From Planctomycetota bacterium (GTDB lineage Bacteria; Planctomycetota; UBA1135; GCA-002686595): a stretch of 64,000 bases of DNA. Below, in pieces: positions 34,742 through 42,628 of the stretch. How positions within the stretch are numbered: the first letter of the stretch is position 1; each line of letters starts with the position of its first letter. Both the position numbers and the translations under genes were made by a program. Location: assembly GCA_021413885.1 (NCBI GenBank), contig JAIOPM010000031.1:124001-188000 (forward strand), read 5' to 3'. The notes beneath the pieces were generated by a model, which saw nothing but the letters and a program-made list of their open reading frames with translations, had not been told where the DNA came from and ran no database searches.

Positions 34742-35712
34742 GGCTTCGCCTCCGCTCGCGCGAACTCGATCTCGATGCGCGTGCCGCCGCCTTCGAGGCC
34801 GTCCTCGGCGCGCACGCGGCCGTCCATCGCGGTGACCAACTCGCGCACGAGGTAGAGCCCGAGTCCGACGCCGCCCTTCGCGCGCACGTCGTCGTCGTCG
34901 CCGCGCACGAACGGCTCGAAGATACGCTTCGGATCGGCGCCGCCGAGGCCGGGTCCGAAGTCGCGCACGAAGAGCAACGCCTTCGAGCGCGCGTGGCCGG
35001 TGCCGACGACGACGCGCGGATCCTTGCCGCCGTACTTGATCGCGTTGGAGACCAGGTTCGCGAGGACCGTGTCGAGCGCCCGCATGTCCGCGCGCACGTG
35101 CACGTCGGGCTCGGTCGCGAGCTCGATCCTCGCGCCGCGCGCGGCATGTTCGCGCGTCAACCGCTCGACCACGTCGCGCGCGACGGTCGCGAGGTCGATC
35201 GGCTCGAGCGCGAGCACCGGCTTCGACGAATTCACGCGCGCCGTCTCGAGCAAGTCGTCGACGCGCGTGCGCAAGCGATCGAGGTCGAGCATGGCGCGCT
35301 GAAGATAACGATCGCGCTTCGGCCCGTCCGCTCGGCCGAGCAACACGCTCTCGACGTACAGACGCGCCGACGCGATCGGCGACCGCAACTCGTGCGTGAT
35401 CGCGGAGAGGAAGTTCTTCTGGCGGCGTTCGAGCGCGAGCTCGCGCGTCAACGTGCGCATCACGAACCACATGCTGACCAAGAGCAGGGCGCACAGCGTC
35501 CCGCCTTCCGAGAGGAACATGCGACCCGATTCGCTGACCGCTTTGTCGAGCGCGGCCGCTTGGTGGTCGTCGAGTTGCACGCCCGCGGCGCGCATGCGCT
35601 CGGCGAGCAACGTGCCTTGCCGCCCGAAGAAGAACGCCCACCACACGAGCAACGCGACGACGAACGACGCGGCACCCCAGTAGAGGACGATCACCTTCCT
35701 GCGGTCGATCAT
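34738..35712 (-). CDS. Sensor histidine kinase
   Basis: A 324-residue membrane sensor. Two hydrophobic segments (about 7-29 and 69-87) enclose an external loop of only about 40 residues with no recognisable sensor domain. The dimerisation domain has the phospho-acceptor His107 in SAITHELRSPIAS. The ATPase domain has N-box LVSNAIKYGGKD, GPGLGGADPKRIFEPF and the GVGLGLYLVREL G-box. There is no HAMP or PAS domain. The short loop suggests sensing within or next to the membrane. The ATG overlaps the hemL stop (ATGA) and the stop overlaps the regulator GTG, so enzyme, kinase and regulator are translated in series. Confidence 0.92.
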   Translation of the reverse strand: MIDRRKVIVLYWGAASFVVALLVWWAFFFGRQGTLLAERMRAAGVQLDDHQAAALDKAVSESGRMFLSEGGTLCALLLVSMWFVMRTLTRELALERRQKNFLSAITHELRSPIASARLYVESVLLGRADGPKRDRYLQRAMLDLDRLRTRVDDLLETARVNSSKPVLALEPIDLATVARDVVERLTREHAARGARIELATEPDVHVRADMRALDTVLANLVSNAIKYGGKDPRVVVGTGHARSKALLFVRDFGPGLGGADPKRIFEPFVRGDDDDVRAKGGVGLGLYLVRELVTAMDGRVRAEDGLEGGGTRIEIEFARAEAKP

Positions 35713-36989
35713 CGGCCGAGCTCCGAGAGCGAACGATCGAGCGCTTCCGCCGCTTGCCGCAGATGCGCTTCTTCGTGCGCGAGCGAGACGAACGCGACCT
35801 CGTAGTACGACGGCGCGGCCCAGAGTCCGTGCGCGAGCAGCCGCGGATGCAGCTCGGCGTACAGGTTCGCCGCGCGTCCGTCGATCGCGTGGTACGCGCG
35901 CGGCGCGGGGCCGGGCTGCATCGAGATCCACAAAATCGAGCCGACGCGTTCGATGGTCGAAGCGACTTCGTGTTTGGCGAGCACGCGCTCGAACTCGCGT
36001 TGCAACACGGCGCCGAGCGCGTCGAGACGCGCGTAGACGCCGGGACGTTCGAGCTCGCGCAACGTCGCGAGCCCCGCCGCCATCGCGACCGGATTCCCCG
36101 ACAACGTGCCCGCTTGGTAGACCGGCCCGAGCGGCGCGACTTGGCCCATGATCTCCTCGCGCGCGAGGTACGCGCCGACGGGCATGCCGCCGCCGACGAT
36201 CTTGCCGAGCGTGACGAGATCGGGGACGACGCCGGTGAGCTCGCTCATCCCGCCGGGCGCGACGCGCAGGCCGGAGATCACTTCGTCGAAGAGCAGCAGT
36301 GCGCCGCACGCGCTCGTGAGCTCGCGCAGCAGCGCGAGGAACTCGCGGCGTTGCACGAGCAGCCCCGCGTTCGCCGGCAACGGCTCGATCACCGCGACCG
36401 CGAGCTCGGGCCCGCGCTCCGCGAAGTACGCGCGCAACGCGGCTTCGTCGTCGAGCGGAAGGACATCGGTGAGCGCGGTGAATTCCTTCGGCACTCCCGC
36501 CGACGACGGCGTGCCGAACGTCGCGAGACCGGAACCGCCTTTGACGAGCAGCGCGTCGGAATGTCCGTGATAGCAACCCTCGAACTTCAGGATCCGCGAA
36601 CGACCGGTGAAGCCGCGCGCGACGCGCACGGCGCTCATCACCGCCTCGGTGCCGGTCGAGACGAAGCGCACCTTGTCGCAGAACGGGAAGCGCGCGAGCA
36701 CGGCTTCCGCGAGCTCGACCTCGGCCGCGCACGTCGCGCCGAACGACAGTCCGTCGCGCGCCGCGCGCAGGACAGCGTCGACGACCGCGGGATGCGCGTG
36801 ACCGAGGATCAACGGGCCCCACGAACACACGAGATCGACGTACGTGCGTCCTTCGACGTCGGTGATCGTCGCGCCGCTGCCGCGCGCGACGAACGGCGGC
36901 TCGCCGCGCACGCCGCCGAACGCGCGCACGGGGCTCGACACGCCGCCGGGCATCGCACTGCGCGCGCGATCGAGGAGCGAGCGCGTCAC
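35709..36989 (-). CDS. hemL: Glutamate-1-semialdehyde 2,1-aminomutase
   Basis: PLP enzyme forming 5-aminolevulinate from glutamate-1-semialdehyde, 426 residues. Motifs include SSPVRAFGGVRGEPPF near the N terminus, KVRFVSTGTEAVMSAVRVAR, FEGCYHGHSD, LLFDEVISGLRV and the PLP-Lys segment VTLGKIVGGGMPVGAY. A GTG at 36989 overlaps the hemB stop (GTGA), matching the coupling used elsewhere in this operon; a second GTG two codons upstream is also open. Together with HemA it shows that the cell uses the C5 pathway rather than ALA synthase. Confidence 0.94.
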   Translation of the reverse strand: MTRSLLDRARSAMPGGVSSPVRAFGGVRGEPPFVARGSGATITDVEGRTYVDLVCSWGPLILGHAHPAVVDAVLRAARDGLSFGATCAAEVELAEAVLARFPFCDKVRFVSTGTEAVMSAVRVARGFTGRSRILKFEGCYHGHSDALLVKGGSGLATFGTPSSAGVPKEFTALTDVLPLDDEAALRAYFAERGPELAVAVIEPLPANAGLLVQRREFLALLRELTSACGALLLFDEVISGLRVAPGGMSELTGVVPDLVTLGKIVGGGMPVGAYLAREEIMGQVAPLGPVYQAGTLSGNPVAMAAGLATLRELERPGVYARLDALGAVLQREFERVLAKHEVASTIERVGSILWISMQPGPAPRAYHAIDGRAANLYAELHPRLLAHGLWAAPSYYEVAFVSLAHEEAHLRQAAEALDRSLSELGR

Positions 36990-37954
36990 AGCCACCGCTT
37001 CTCCAACGCTTCGCTGCCGTGGTAGGTGATCACGAGATCGGCGCCCGCGCGCACGATCGAGGTCAAGATCTCCTTCACGACGCGTCCCTCGTCGATCCAA
37101 CCGTTCTTCGCCGCCGCTTTCACCATGCTGTATTCGCCGGAGACGTTGTACGCCGCGAGCGGCACGCTCGTCGCCTCGCGCACGCCGCGAATCACGTCGA
37201 GGTACGCGAGCGCGGGCTTGACCATCAACAGGTCGGCGCCTTCGCCCTCGTCGAGCACGCTCTCGCGCACCGCTTCGCGCCCGTTGCGCGGATCCATCTG
37301 GTAGGCGCGTCGATCTCCGCTCTTCGGCGCGGAATCGGCCGCGTCGCGGAACGGACCGTAGAAGCCGGACGCGAACTTGGTCGAGTAGGAGAGCAGCGCG
37401 GTGTCCGTGAAGCCGGCGCCGTCGAGCGCGTCGCGGATCGCGGCGACGCGGCCGTCCAGCATGTCGCTCGGCGCGACGACGTCGGCGCCGGCGCGAGCGT
37501 GCGACAGCGCCATCGCCGAGAGGATCGGCAGCGACTCGTCGTTCAGGACCTTGCCGTCCTGCAAGACGCCGCAGTGGCCGTGGTCCATCGACGCGCAGAG
37601 ACACACGTCGGTCATGATCGTGAGACGGCTCCCGAACTCGCGGCGCAGACGCGCGACCGCGCGCGAGACGACGTTGTCGGGCTCGGTCGCAGACGTTCCG
37701 CGCGCGTCCTTCTTCGAGTAGAGGCCGAAGAGCAGGACGCTCGCGAGCCCGAGCTCGAGATCCTTGCCGACGCGCGCGACCAATTTGTCGACGCCGAAAC
37801 GCGAAACGCCGGGCATCGACGCGATCGGTTCCTCGCCGCGCGGATCCTCGATCACGAAGTGCGGTTGGACGAGCTGCGCCGCGTGGACGCGCGTCTCGGC
37901 GACGGCTTCGCGCAGGAGCTCGGTGCGACGCAGACGACGCATGCGGATTCTCAT
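36986..37954 (-). CDS. hemB: Delta-aminolevulinic acid dehydratase (porphobilinogen synthase)
   Basis: Condenses two 5-aminolevulinate molecules to porphobilinogen; 322 residues. The zinc-site cysteines are present in DVCLCASMDHGHCG, so this is the zinc-dependent type. The two Schiff-base lysines are in SYSTKFASGFYGPFRD and LLMVKPALAYLD. The end is AYNVSGEYSMVKAAA and ITYHGSEALEK. The ATG shares one base with the stop of the hemCD gene (TGATG), and the stop overlaps the hemL GTG. Confidence 0.94.
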   Translation of the reverse strand: MRIRMRRLRRTELLREAVAETRVHAAQLVQPHFVIEDPRGEEPIASMPGVSRFGVDKLVARVGKDLELGLASVLLFGLYSKKDARGTSATEPDNVVSRAVARLRREFGSRLTIMTDVCLCASMDHGHCGVLQDGKVLNDESLPILSAMALSHARAGADVVAPSDMLDGRVAAIRDALDGAGFTDTALLSYSTKFASGFYGPFRDAADSAPKSGDRRAYQMDPRNGREAVRESVLDEGEGADLLMVKPALAYLDVIRGVREATSVPLAAYNVSGEYSMVKAAAKNGWIDEGRVVKEILTSIVRAGADLVITYHGSEALEKRWL

Positions 37955-39585
37955 CAGGTCGACTCCAAGCGGCAGAACGTGCGCGCGATGCGTTGGACGA
38001 CGACCTCGACGCCGTCGGACGAGGGATGGAACACGCCGTCGACGTCGAGGCCGTCGGCGCGCAGCGCGGCGGCGGTCGCGCCGCCGAGCGCGAGGCGCAA
38101 GCGCGGCTGCGAGACGAGCGCTTTCTCGCTCGCGAGCGCGGCGCGCGCCGCGGACGGACTGGTGTAGATGCGCACGTCGGCGCGCGGGTCGAGCGCCGGC
38201 TCCGCGACCGCGACCGTGCGGTAGACCGGCAAGCGTTCGAGCGCGACGTCGCGCGCCGCGAGCTGTCGTTCGAGTTCGCCGACGGTTTCCTCCGCGCACG
38301 GGAAGAGCACGCACGCGCCGGGCTCGACGTCCAGCAAGCGCGCGAGCGCGCCCGCGCCCTGCTCGCCGACGACGTCGACGCTCCAGCCGGATTCTTCGAG
38401 CGCGGCGGCGGTCGCGCGGCCGACCGCGGCGACGCGCGCCTTCGCGCGGACGACGCCTCGCGTTCGCTTCGCGGCGCGCGGGCTGGTGAAGACGACCGTG
38501 TCGCGTTCGTCGAGGTTCGCGAACGCGCGGGCAAGGTCGGGCGTCGGCAGATCGACGAGCTCGATCGCGATCTCGCGCACGACGGTCGCGCCGAGCGCTT
38601 CGAGTCGCGCCGCGAGTTCGAGGCCGGCTTCCGCGGAGCCGCACAACGCGACGCGTCGCTCGGCGAACGGACCGTGCGCGGTCGCGTTGCCGTGCATCAG
38701 CTTCGCGAGGACGAGCGCGGCCGCGCGCTCCGGCGTCTCGGCGGCGCTGCGCGCCCAACGCGCGCGCACTCCCGCCGTCGGACGATCCTTGCCGAGGAAC
38801 GCATGCGCGACGAAAGGCCCGACGCCCGACAGCGCGGCACCGAGCGGCAGGTTGCAACCGCCGCCGGCGCTCGAGAGCAGTTCGCGCTCGGCGCGGACCG
38901 AACGTTCGACCGCGTCGTCGTGCAGCTTCGCGCGCAGGAACGCGATCAACTCCGCGTCCGATTTGCGCGTCTGGACCGCGAGCGCGCCTTGCGCCGGAGC
39001 CGGGACGAACCATTCGATCGGCAACGCAAAGTCCGCGAGGTCCGAGAGATCGAGTTCGAGCCGATCGAGCCCCGCCGACGCGAGCACGATCGCGTCGTAG
39101 CGACCTTCGCGCAGTTTGCGCACGCGCGTCGGCACGTTGCCGCGCAGCGATTCGATCCCGAGGTCGGGGCGCAGCGCTTCGAGTTGCTCCTGACGCCGCG
39201 GCGAACTCGTGCCGACGATCGCGCCGCCGCGCAGCGGGAAGAATGCGCCGTCTTGGAAGAGCGAAGCGCGTCGAACGAGCAAACGCTCGTGAGCCGCGGC
39301 GCGCGCGGGAATCGCGGCGATCGCGAGCTCGGGGCGCATCTCGGTCGGCAAGTCCTTGTGACTGTGTACGGCGAGGTCGACGCGGTGCTCGACGAGCGCG
39401 TCCTCGAGCTCGGCGGTGAAGAACGCTTTGCCTTCGACTTCGACGAGGGAAACGTGATCGATGAGGTCGCCTTTGGTCTGGAGGATGACGAGTTCGCACT
39501 CCGCTTCCGGCGCGAGGCGCGACGCGATGTAGCGCGCTTGCCACAGCGCGAGGTCCGATCCACGCGTGCCGATGCGCAGCTTCAT
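37954..39585 (-). CDS. hemCD: Fused porphobilinogen deaminase / uroporphyrinogen-III synthase
   Basis: One 543-residue frame covers two enzymes. Residues 1-300 are HemC: RIGTRGSDLALWQA at the start, AVHSHKDLPTEM, GTSSPRRQEQL, FVPAPAQGALAVQ, and Cys244 in AGGGCNLPLGA, which carries the dipyrromethane cofactor. From about 308 it is HemD: RRVALCGSAEAGLELAARLEALGA, TVVFTSPRAAKR near 385 and the second-half YTSPSAARA. No stop or start signals lie between the domains, so it is a real fusion that could pass hydroxymethylbilane directly on before it cyclises spontaneously to the wrong isomer. The ATG overlaps the hemA stop (ATGA). Confidence 0.92.
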   Translation of the reverse strand: MKLRIGTRGSDLALWQARYIASRLAPEAECELVILQTKGDLIDHVSLVEVEGKAFFTAELEDALVEHRVDLAVHSHKDLPTEMRPELAIAAIPARAAAHERLLVRRASLFQDGAFFPLRGGAIVGTSSPRRQEQLEALRPDLGIESLRGNVPTRVRKLREGRYDAIVLASAGLDRLELDLSDLADFALPIEWFVPAPAQGALAVQTRKSDAELIAFLRAKLHDDAVERSVRAERELLSSAGGGCNLPLGAALSGVGPFVAHAFLGKDRPTAGVRARWARSAAETPERAAALVLAKLMHGNATAHGPFAERRVALCGSAEAGLELAARLEALGATVVREIAIELVDLPTPDLARAFANLDERDTVVFTSPRAAKRTRGVVRAKARVAAVGRATAAALEESGWSVDVVGEQGAGALARLLDVEPGACVLFPCAEETVGELERQLAARDVALERLPVYRTVAVAEPALDPRADVRIYTSPSAARAALASEKALVSQPRLRLALGGATAAALRADGLDVDGVFHPSSDGVEVVVQRIARTFCRLEST

Positions 39586-40817
39586 CGCAAGTCCGTTCCG
39601 CGCGACGCGAGTTCCCGCGCGAGGCGCTTGATCGCCGCGATCGGCGCGTGCTCGATGCGCCCGAAGGTTTGACGAACCCAACGCTCGACCGCGCGACGGC
39701 GTTCGTCGTCGAGGTCGGCGAGCGAGCCGACGAAGAGGCTCGCGAGCTCGTGTTCGAGGATGTCGTTGGTCGTCAGGCTGAGTTCGGCGAGCGCTTCCGC
39801 CGCGCGCTTGCCGACGTCGCGCTCGGTGAACACTTCGACTTGGCGTTCGATCAGGCGCTCCGCGTCGGCGGCGGCCGCGAGACGCGCGGCGCGGTTCGCG
39901 GCGGCGGCTTCGCGCAAGCGCTCGAGGTCGACGAGCTCGACGCGCGGATCGTCGCACGGCTCGAGGTCGCGCGGCAGCGCGAGGTCGAGTGCGAGCAAGC
40001 CGGTGCCGAGCGGCGCGTGCACCGCGAGTGCCGCGAGCTCGCGCGCCGAGACGACGAAGCCCGGCGCCGACGTCGCGGAGATCAGGACGTCGAGTTCGAG
40101 GTCGCGCGTCGCGCGTGAGTTCGCAGCGAGCCAACGCGCGCCGAATTCGCGCGCCAAGCGCTCGCCGCGTTCGCGCGTCGGACTGACGACCCACGCGATC
40201 TCGAAACCCGCCTCGCGCGCGCCGAGCGCCGCCGAACGCGCCATCTCGCCCGCGCCCCAGAGCGCGATCGTCGGCCGCGCGCCGCGGAAACGGCGCGCGA
40301 CGTGTTCGAGCGCCAACGTCGCGACCGAGATCGGCCGTTGGGCGAGCGCCGTCTTCGCGCGCACGTCCTTGCCGGCGTGCTCCGCCGCTTGGAAGAGCGC
40401 GCCGAGCAACCTGCCGACCAACAACTCTTCGGCCGCGCGTCGGTGCGCGTCGCGCACCTGCGCGAGGATCTGATCCTCGCCGAGCACCATCGAATCGAGC
40501 GACGCGGCGACGCGGAACAAGTGCCGCACCGCGTCGCGGCCGGTGAAGAAGTGGAAGCGCCGCGCGAGCGCGGGCTCGACCGCCAACGCGCTCACCAACG
40601 CATCGACGTCGGCGTGCGTCGGCAGGTGGCCGGCCTCGCGCGCGAACGCGATCTCGAGGCGGTTGCACGTCGAGAGCACGACGAGCTCCGACGCACCGAG
40701 CCGATCGGCGATCTCGCGCTCGACGCTCGCGCCGCCGACGAGCCGCGCCTTCGCGCGCTCGAGCCCCGCGACGTCGGTCTCGTGGACCGACAGTCCTGCG
40801 ATCGCGATGCGATGCAT
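39582..40817 (-). CDS. hemA: Glutamyl-tRNA reductase
   Basis: First enzyme of the C5 heme pathway, reducing glutamyl-tRNA(Glu) to glutamate-1-semialdehyde; 411 residues. The catalytic Cys51 is in LVVLSTCNRLEIAF. The tRNA/substrate segment GRDAVRHLFRVAASLDSMVLGEDQIL follows, and the NADPH domain has ALWGAGEMARSA near 180. The helical dimerisation domain ends at residue 411. It is the first gene of the operon. A TAGGGT box stands exactly 7 bases before the ATG, which suggests a leaderless message, with a Pho-box-like repeat a further 19 bases upstream. No Shine-Dalgarno sequence is visible. Confidence 0.94.
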   Translation of the reverse strand: MHRIAIAGLSVHETDVAGLERAKARLVGGASVEREIADRLGASELVVLSTCNRLEIAFAREAGHLPTHADVDALVSALAVEPALARRFHFFTGRDAVRHLFRVAASLDSMVLGEDQILAQVRDAHRRAAEELLVGRLLGALFQAAEHAGKDVRAKTALAQRPISVATLALEHVARRFRGARPTIALWGAGEMARSAALGAREAGFEIAWVVSPTRERGERLAREFGARWLAANSRATRDLELDVLISATSAPGFVVSARELAALAVHAPLGTGLLALDLALPRDLEPCDDPRVELVDLERLREAAAANRAARLAAAADAERLIERQVEVFTERDVGKRAAEALAELSLTTNDILEHELASLFVGSLADLDDERRRAVERWVRQTFGRIEHAPIAAIKRLARELASRGTDLR

Positions 40818-40824
40818 GTGCGGG

Positions 40825-40830
40825 ACCCTA
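40825..40830 (-). promoter_or_regulatory. Candidate -10 box (TAGGGT) for the heme operon, leaderless spacing
   Basis: On the minus strand TAGGGT is followed by exactly seven bases (CCCGCAC) and then the hemA ATG. A transcript would start at or within a base or two of the start codon. The same 7-base spacing is found at four other starts in the window. Confidence 0.5.
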
Positions 40831-40849
40831 TCGGTCGGCCGGGCTCGAG

Positions 40850-40867
40850 ATGTCACCGATGTGTCAT
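40850..40867 (+). promoter_or_regulatory. Pho-box-like direct repeat between hemA and hemH
   Basis: ATGTCAC-CGAT-GTGTCAT is two 7-base half-sites, each containing TGTCA, with 11-base periodicity. That is the geometry of sites bound by PhoB/OmpR-class regulators, and TGTCA is the conserved core of the enterobacterial Pho box. It lies at about -34 to -51 relative to the hemA ATG, on the upstream side of the TAGGGT box, with its TGTCA strand pointing towards hemH. The regulator encoded inside the heme operon is of the right family to bind it, but this is inference. Confidence 0.4.
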
Positions 40868-40957
40868 GAAGCGGTCGTCGCGAGTGCGAAGAGCGTTCTC
40901 TAGCCCGGCCGGAGGGCGGGGCTCGGCGCGCTCGCGCGCCGCGGCGCCGCAGGCATC

Positions 40958-40979
40958 GTCGCGCGGTCTCCCGCGCGAC
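40958..40979. other. GC-rich hairpin in the hemA-hemH divergent gap
   Basis: GTCGCGCGG pairs with CCGCGCGAC around a TCTC loop, and a smaller GGCGC/GCGCC hairpin follows at about 40986. There is no T-tract, so neither looks like an intrinsic terminator. They lie between the two divergent promoters; function unknown. Confidence 0.25.
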
Positions 40980-41044
40980 TTCATCGGCGCTCCTGCGCCG
41001 CGCGGACACATGGACTTCTGCTGCGAACTTCCGACTCAGGACTC

Positions 41045-41050
41045 TAGAGT
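41045..41050 (+). promoter_or_regulatory. Candidate -10 box (TAGAGT) for hemH
   Basis: TAGAGT ends 10 bases before the hemH ATG (CTCTAGAGTGCCG context), so the message would have almost no leader. The flanking sequence also makes the short palindrome ACTCTAGAGT. Confidence 0.4.
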
Positions 41051-41060
41051 GCCGCGCCTG

Positions 41061-42017
41061 ATGTCCCAGTCCGCCGGAGCCGTCGGAGTTCTGCTGGTCA
41101 ATCTCGGTTCGCCGAGTGCGCCGACGCCGACGGCGGTGCGCGGGTTCCTCGACGAGTTCCTGTCCGACACGCGCGTCGTCGACATGAATCCGCTGCTGTG
41201 GCGAGCGTTGCGACGACTGGTGATCCTGCCGCGGCGGACGCCGAAGGTCGCGAAGCTCTACGAGTCGATCTGGATGAGCGAGGGTTCGCCGCTGGTCGTG
41301 TACAGCCGGCGCCAGGCGACGTTGCTCGCGGCGGAACTCGGCGCGAGCCATCGCGTCGCGCTCGCGATGCGCTACGGCGCGCCGTCGATCGTCGGTGCGC
41401 TCGCGGAGCTGACGAATTGTCGCGAGCTCGTCGTCGTGCCGCTCTTCCCGCAGTACAGCCGCACGACGACCGGCACGATCGAAGCGGCGGTGTCGGACGA
41501 GCTCAGCGCTCTCGCGCAACGGCCGAAGGTCCGCGGCGTCGCCGACTTCCACGTGCATCCGGCGTACATCGCGGCGCTCGCGACGCGCGTGGAGGAATCT
41601 CTGCGCGACGGGCCGGTCGACCACTTCGTGTTCACGTTCCACGGCTTGCCGCAGCGCTACGTCGAGATGGGGGATCCGTATCGGACGCAGTGCGAGGCGA
41701 CGGCGGTGGCGCTCGCGACGAAGCTCGGGTTGGCGAAGGAGCGTTGGACCCTCGTCTACCAATCGCGCTTCGGTCGCGAGCGTTGGTTGCAGCCGTACGC
41801 CGACGAATTCGTGCCCGCGCTCGCCGCGACGAAGAAGCGCGTGCTCGTCATCGCGCCTGGTTTCGTCAGCGATTGCCTCGAGACGCTCGAGGAGCTCGGC
41901 CAACGCCTCGCCGAGTCGTTCGTCGAGGCTGGCGGTCAAGAATTGCGTGTGGTGCCGTGCCTCAACGACCATCCGTCGGCGATCAAGATGCTCGCGGCGC
42001 TCGTGCGCGGCGAGTAG
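41061..42017 (+). CDS. hemH: Ferrochelatase
   Basis: Inserts Fe2+ into protoporphyrin IX (or coproporphyrin III) to finish heme; 318 residues. Visible features are GVLLVNLGSPSAPTPTAVRGFL at the start, MRYGAPSIVGAL, VVVPLFPQYSRTTTG, the catalytic His in FTFHGLPQRYVE and YQSRFGRERWLQP, with the metal-site Glu in SDCLETLEE. The frame is open far upstream, but conserved sequence begins right after the ATG at 41061. It is divergent from the heme operon and completes the pathway encoded there. Confidence 0.93.
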   Translation: MSQSAGAVGVLLVNLGSPSAPTPTAVRGFLDEFLSDTRVVDMNPLLWRALRRLVILPRRTPKVAKLYESIWMSEGSPLVVYSRRQATLLAAELGASHRVALAMRYGAPSIVGALAELTNCRELVVVPLFPQYSRTTTGTIEAAVSDELSALAQRPKVRGVADFHVHPAYIAALATRVEESLRDGPVDHFVFTFHGLPQRYVEMGDPYRTQCEATAVALATKLGLAKERWTLVYQSRFGRERWLQPYADEFVPALAATKKRVLVIAPGFVSDCLETLEELGQRLAESFVEAGGQELRVVPCLNDHPSAIKMLAALVRGE

Positions 42018-42063
42018 CGGCGCGGCGAGGCGTCGTGCAGACTGCGCCGTTCCGAAGACGAGC

Positions 42064-42615
42064 ATGGCAACCGGCGCAACCATCCACCGTTTCGAGATCG
42101 CGCTCGCCGACACCGACCGCGGTGTTTACGAGAGTCTCGACCTGCGCGTCGCGCGCCATCCGTCCGAGAACAATGCGTTTCTGTTGGTGCGCGTGCTCGC
42201 GTACTGCCTCGAGTACCGCGAGGGGATCGCGTTCTCGAAGGGCGGCATCAGCGACACGGGCGAGCCCGCGATCTCGATCTGCGATCTGACCGGCATGCGT
42301 CTCGCGTGGATCGAAGTCGGCGCGCCGTCGGCCGAGCGGCTGCACCGCGCGTCGAAGGCGACCGCGCGCGTCGCGCTCTACACCGATCGACGGCCCGACG
42401 TCCTGCGCACGGCGTTGGTCGGCGAACGCATCCATCGCGGTGACGAGCTGCAGGTCGTCGCGTTCCCGCAGGCGTTCTTGCGCGCGCTCGAAACCAAGCT
42501 CGAGCGCAACGTGAAGTGGGACGTCGCCGTCAACGACGGACATCTCTTCGTCACGGCGGGCGGCCAGTCCTTCGACACGGCGATCGAACCGGCGCCGTTG
42601 TTCGAGGCGCCCTAG
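42064..42615 (+). CDS. yaeQ: YaeQ family protein
   Basis: A 183-residue protein of the YaeQ family, which adopts a PD-(D/E)XK nuclease-like fold. Family features are TIHRFEIALADTDRGVYESLDLRVARHPSE at the start, LVRVLAYCLEYREGIAFSKGGI and WIEVGAPSAERLHRASK. Proteins of the family were once described as rescuing an rfaH mutant, but the biochemical role is not established. It begins 46 bases after hemH on the same strand and may ride on its transcript. Confidence 0.85.
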   Translation: MATGATIHRFEIALADTDRGVYESLDLRVARHPSENNAFLLVRVLAYCLEYREGIAFSKGGISDTGEPAISICDLTGMRLAWIEVGAPSAERLHRASKATARVALYTDRRPDVLRTALVGERIHRGDELQVVAFPQAFLRALETKLERNVKWDVAVNDGHLFVTAGGQSFDTAIEPAPLFEAP

Positions 42616-42628
42616 CGAGAGCGCGAGC

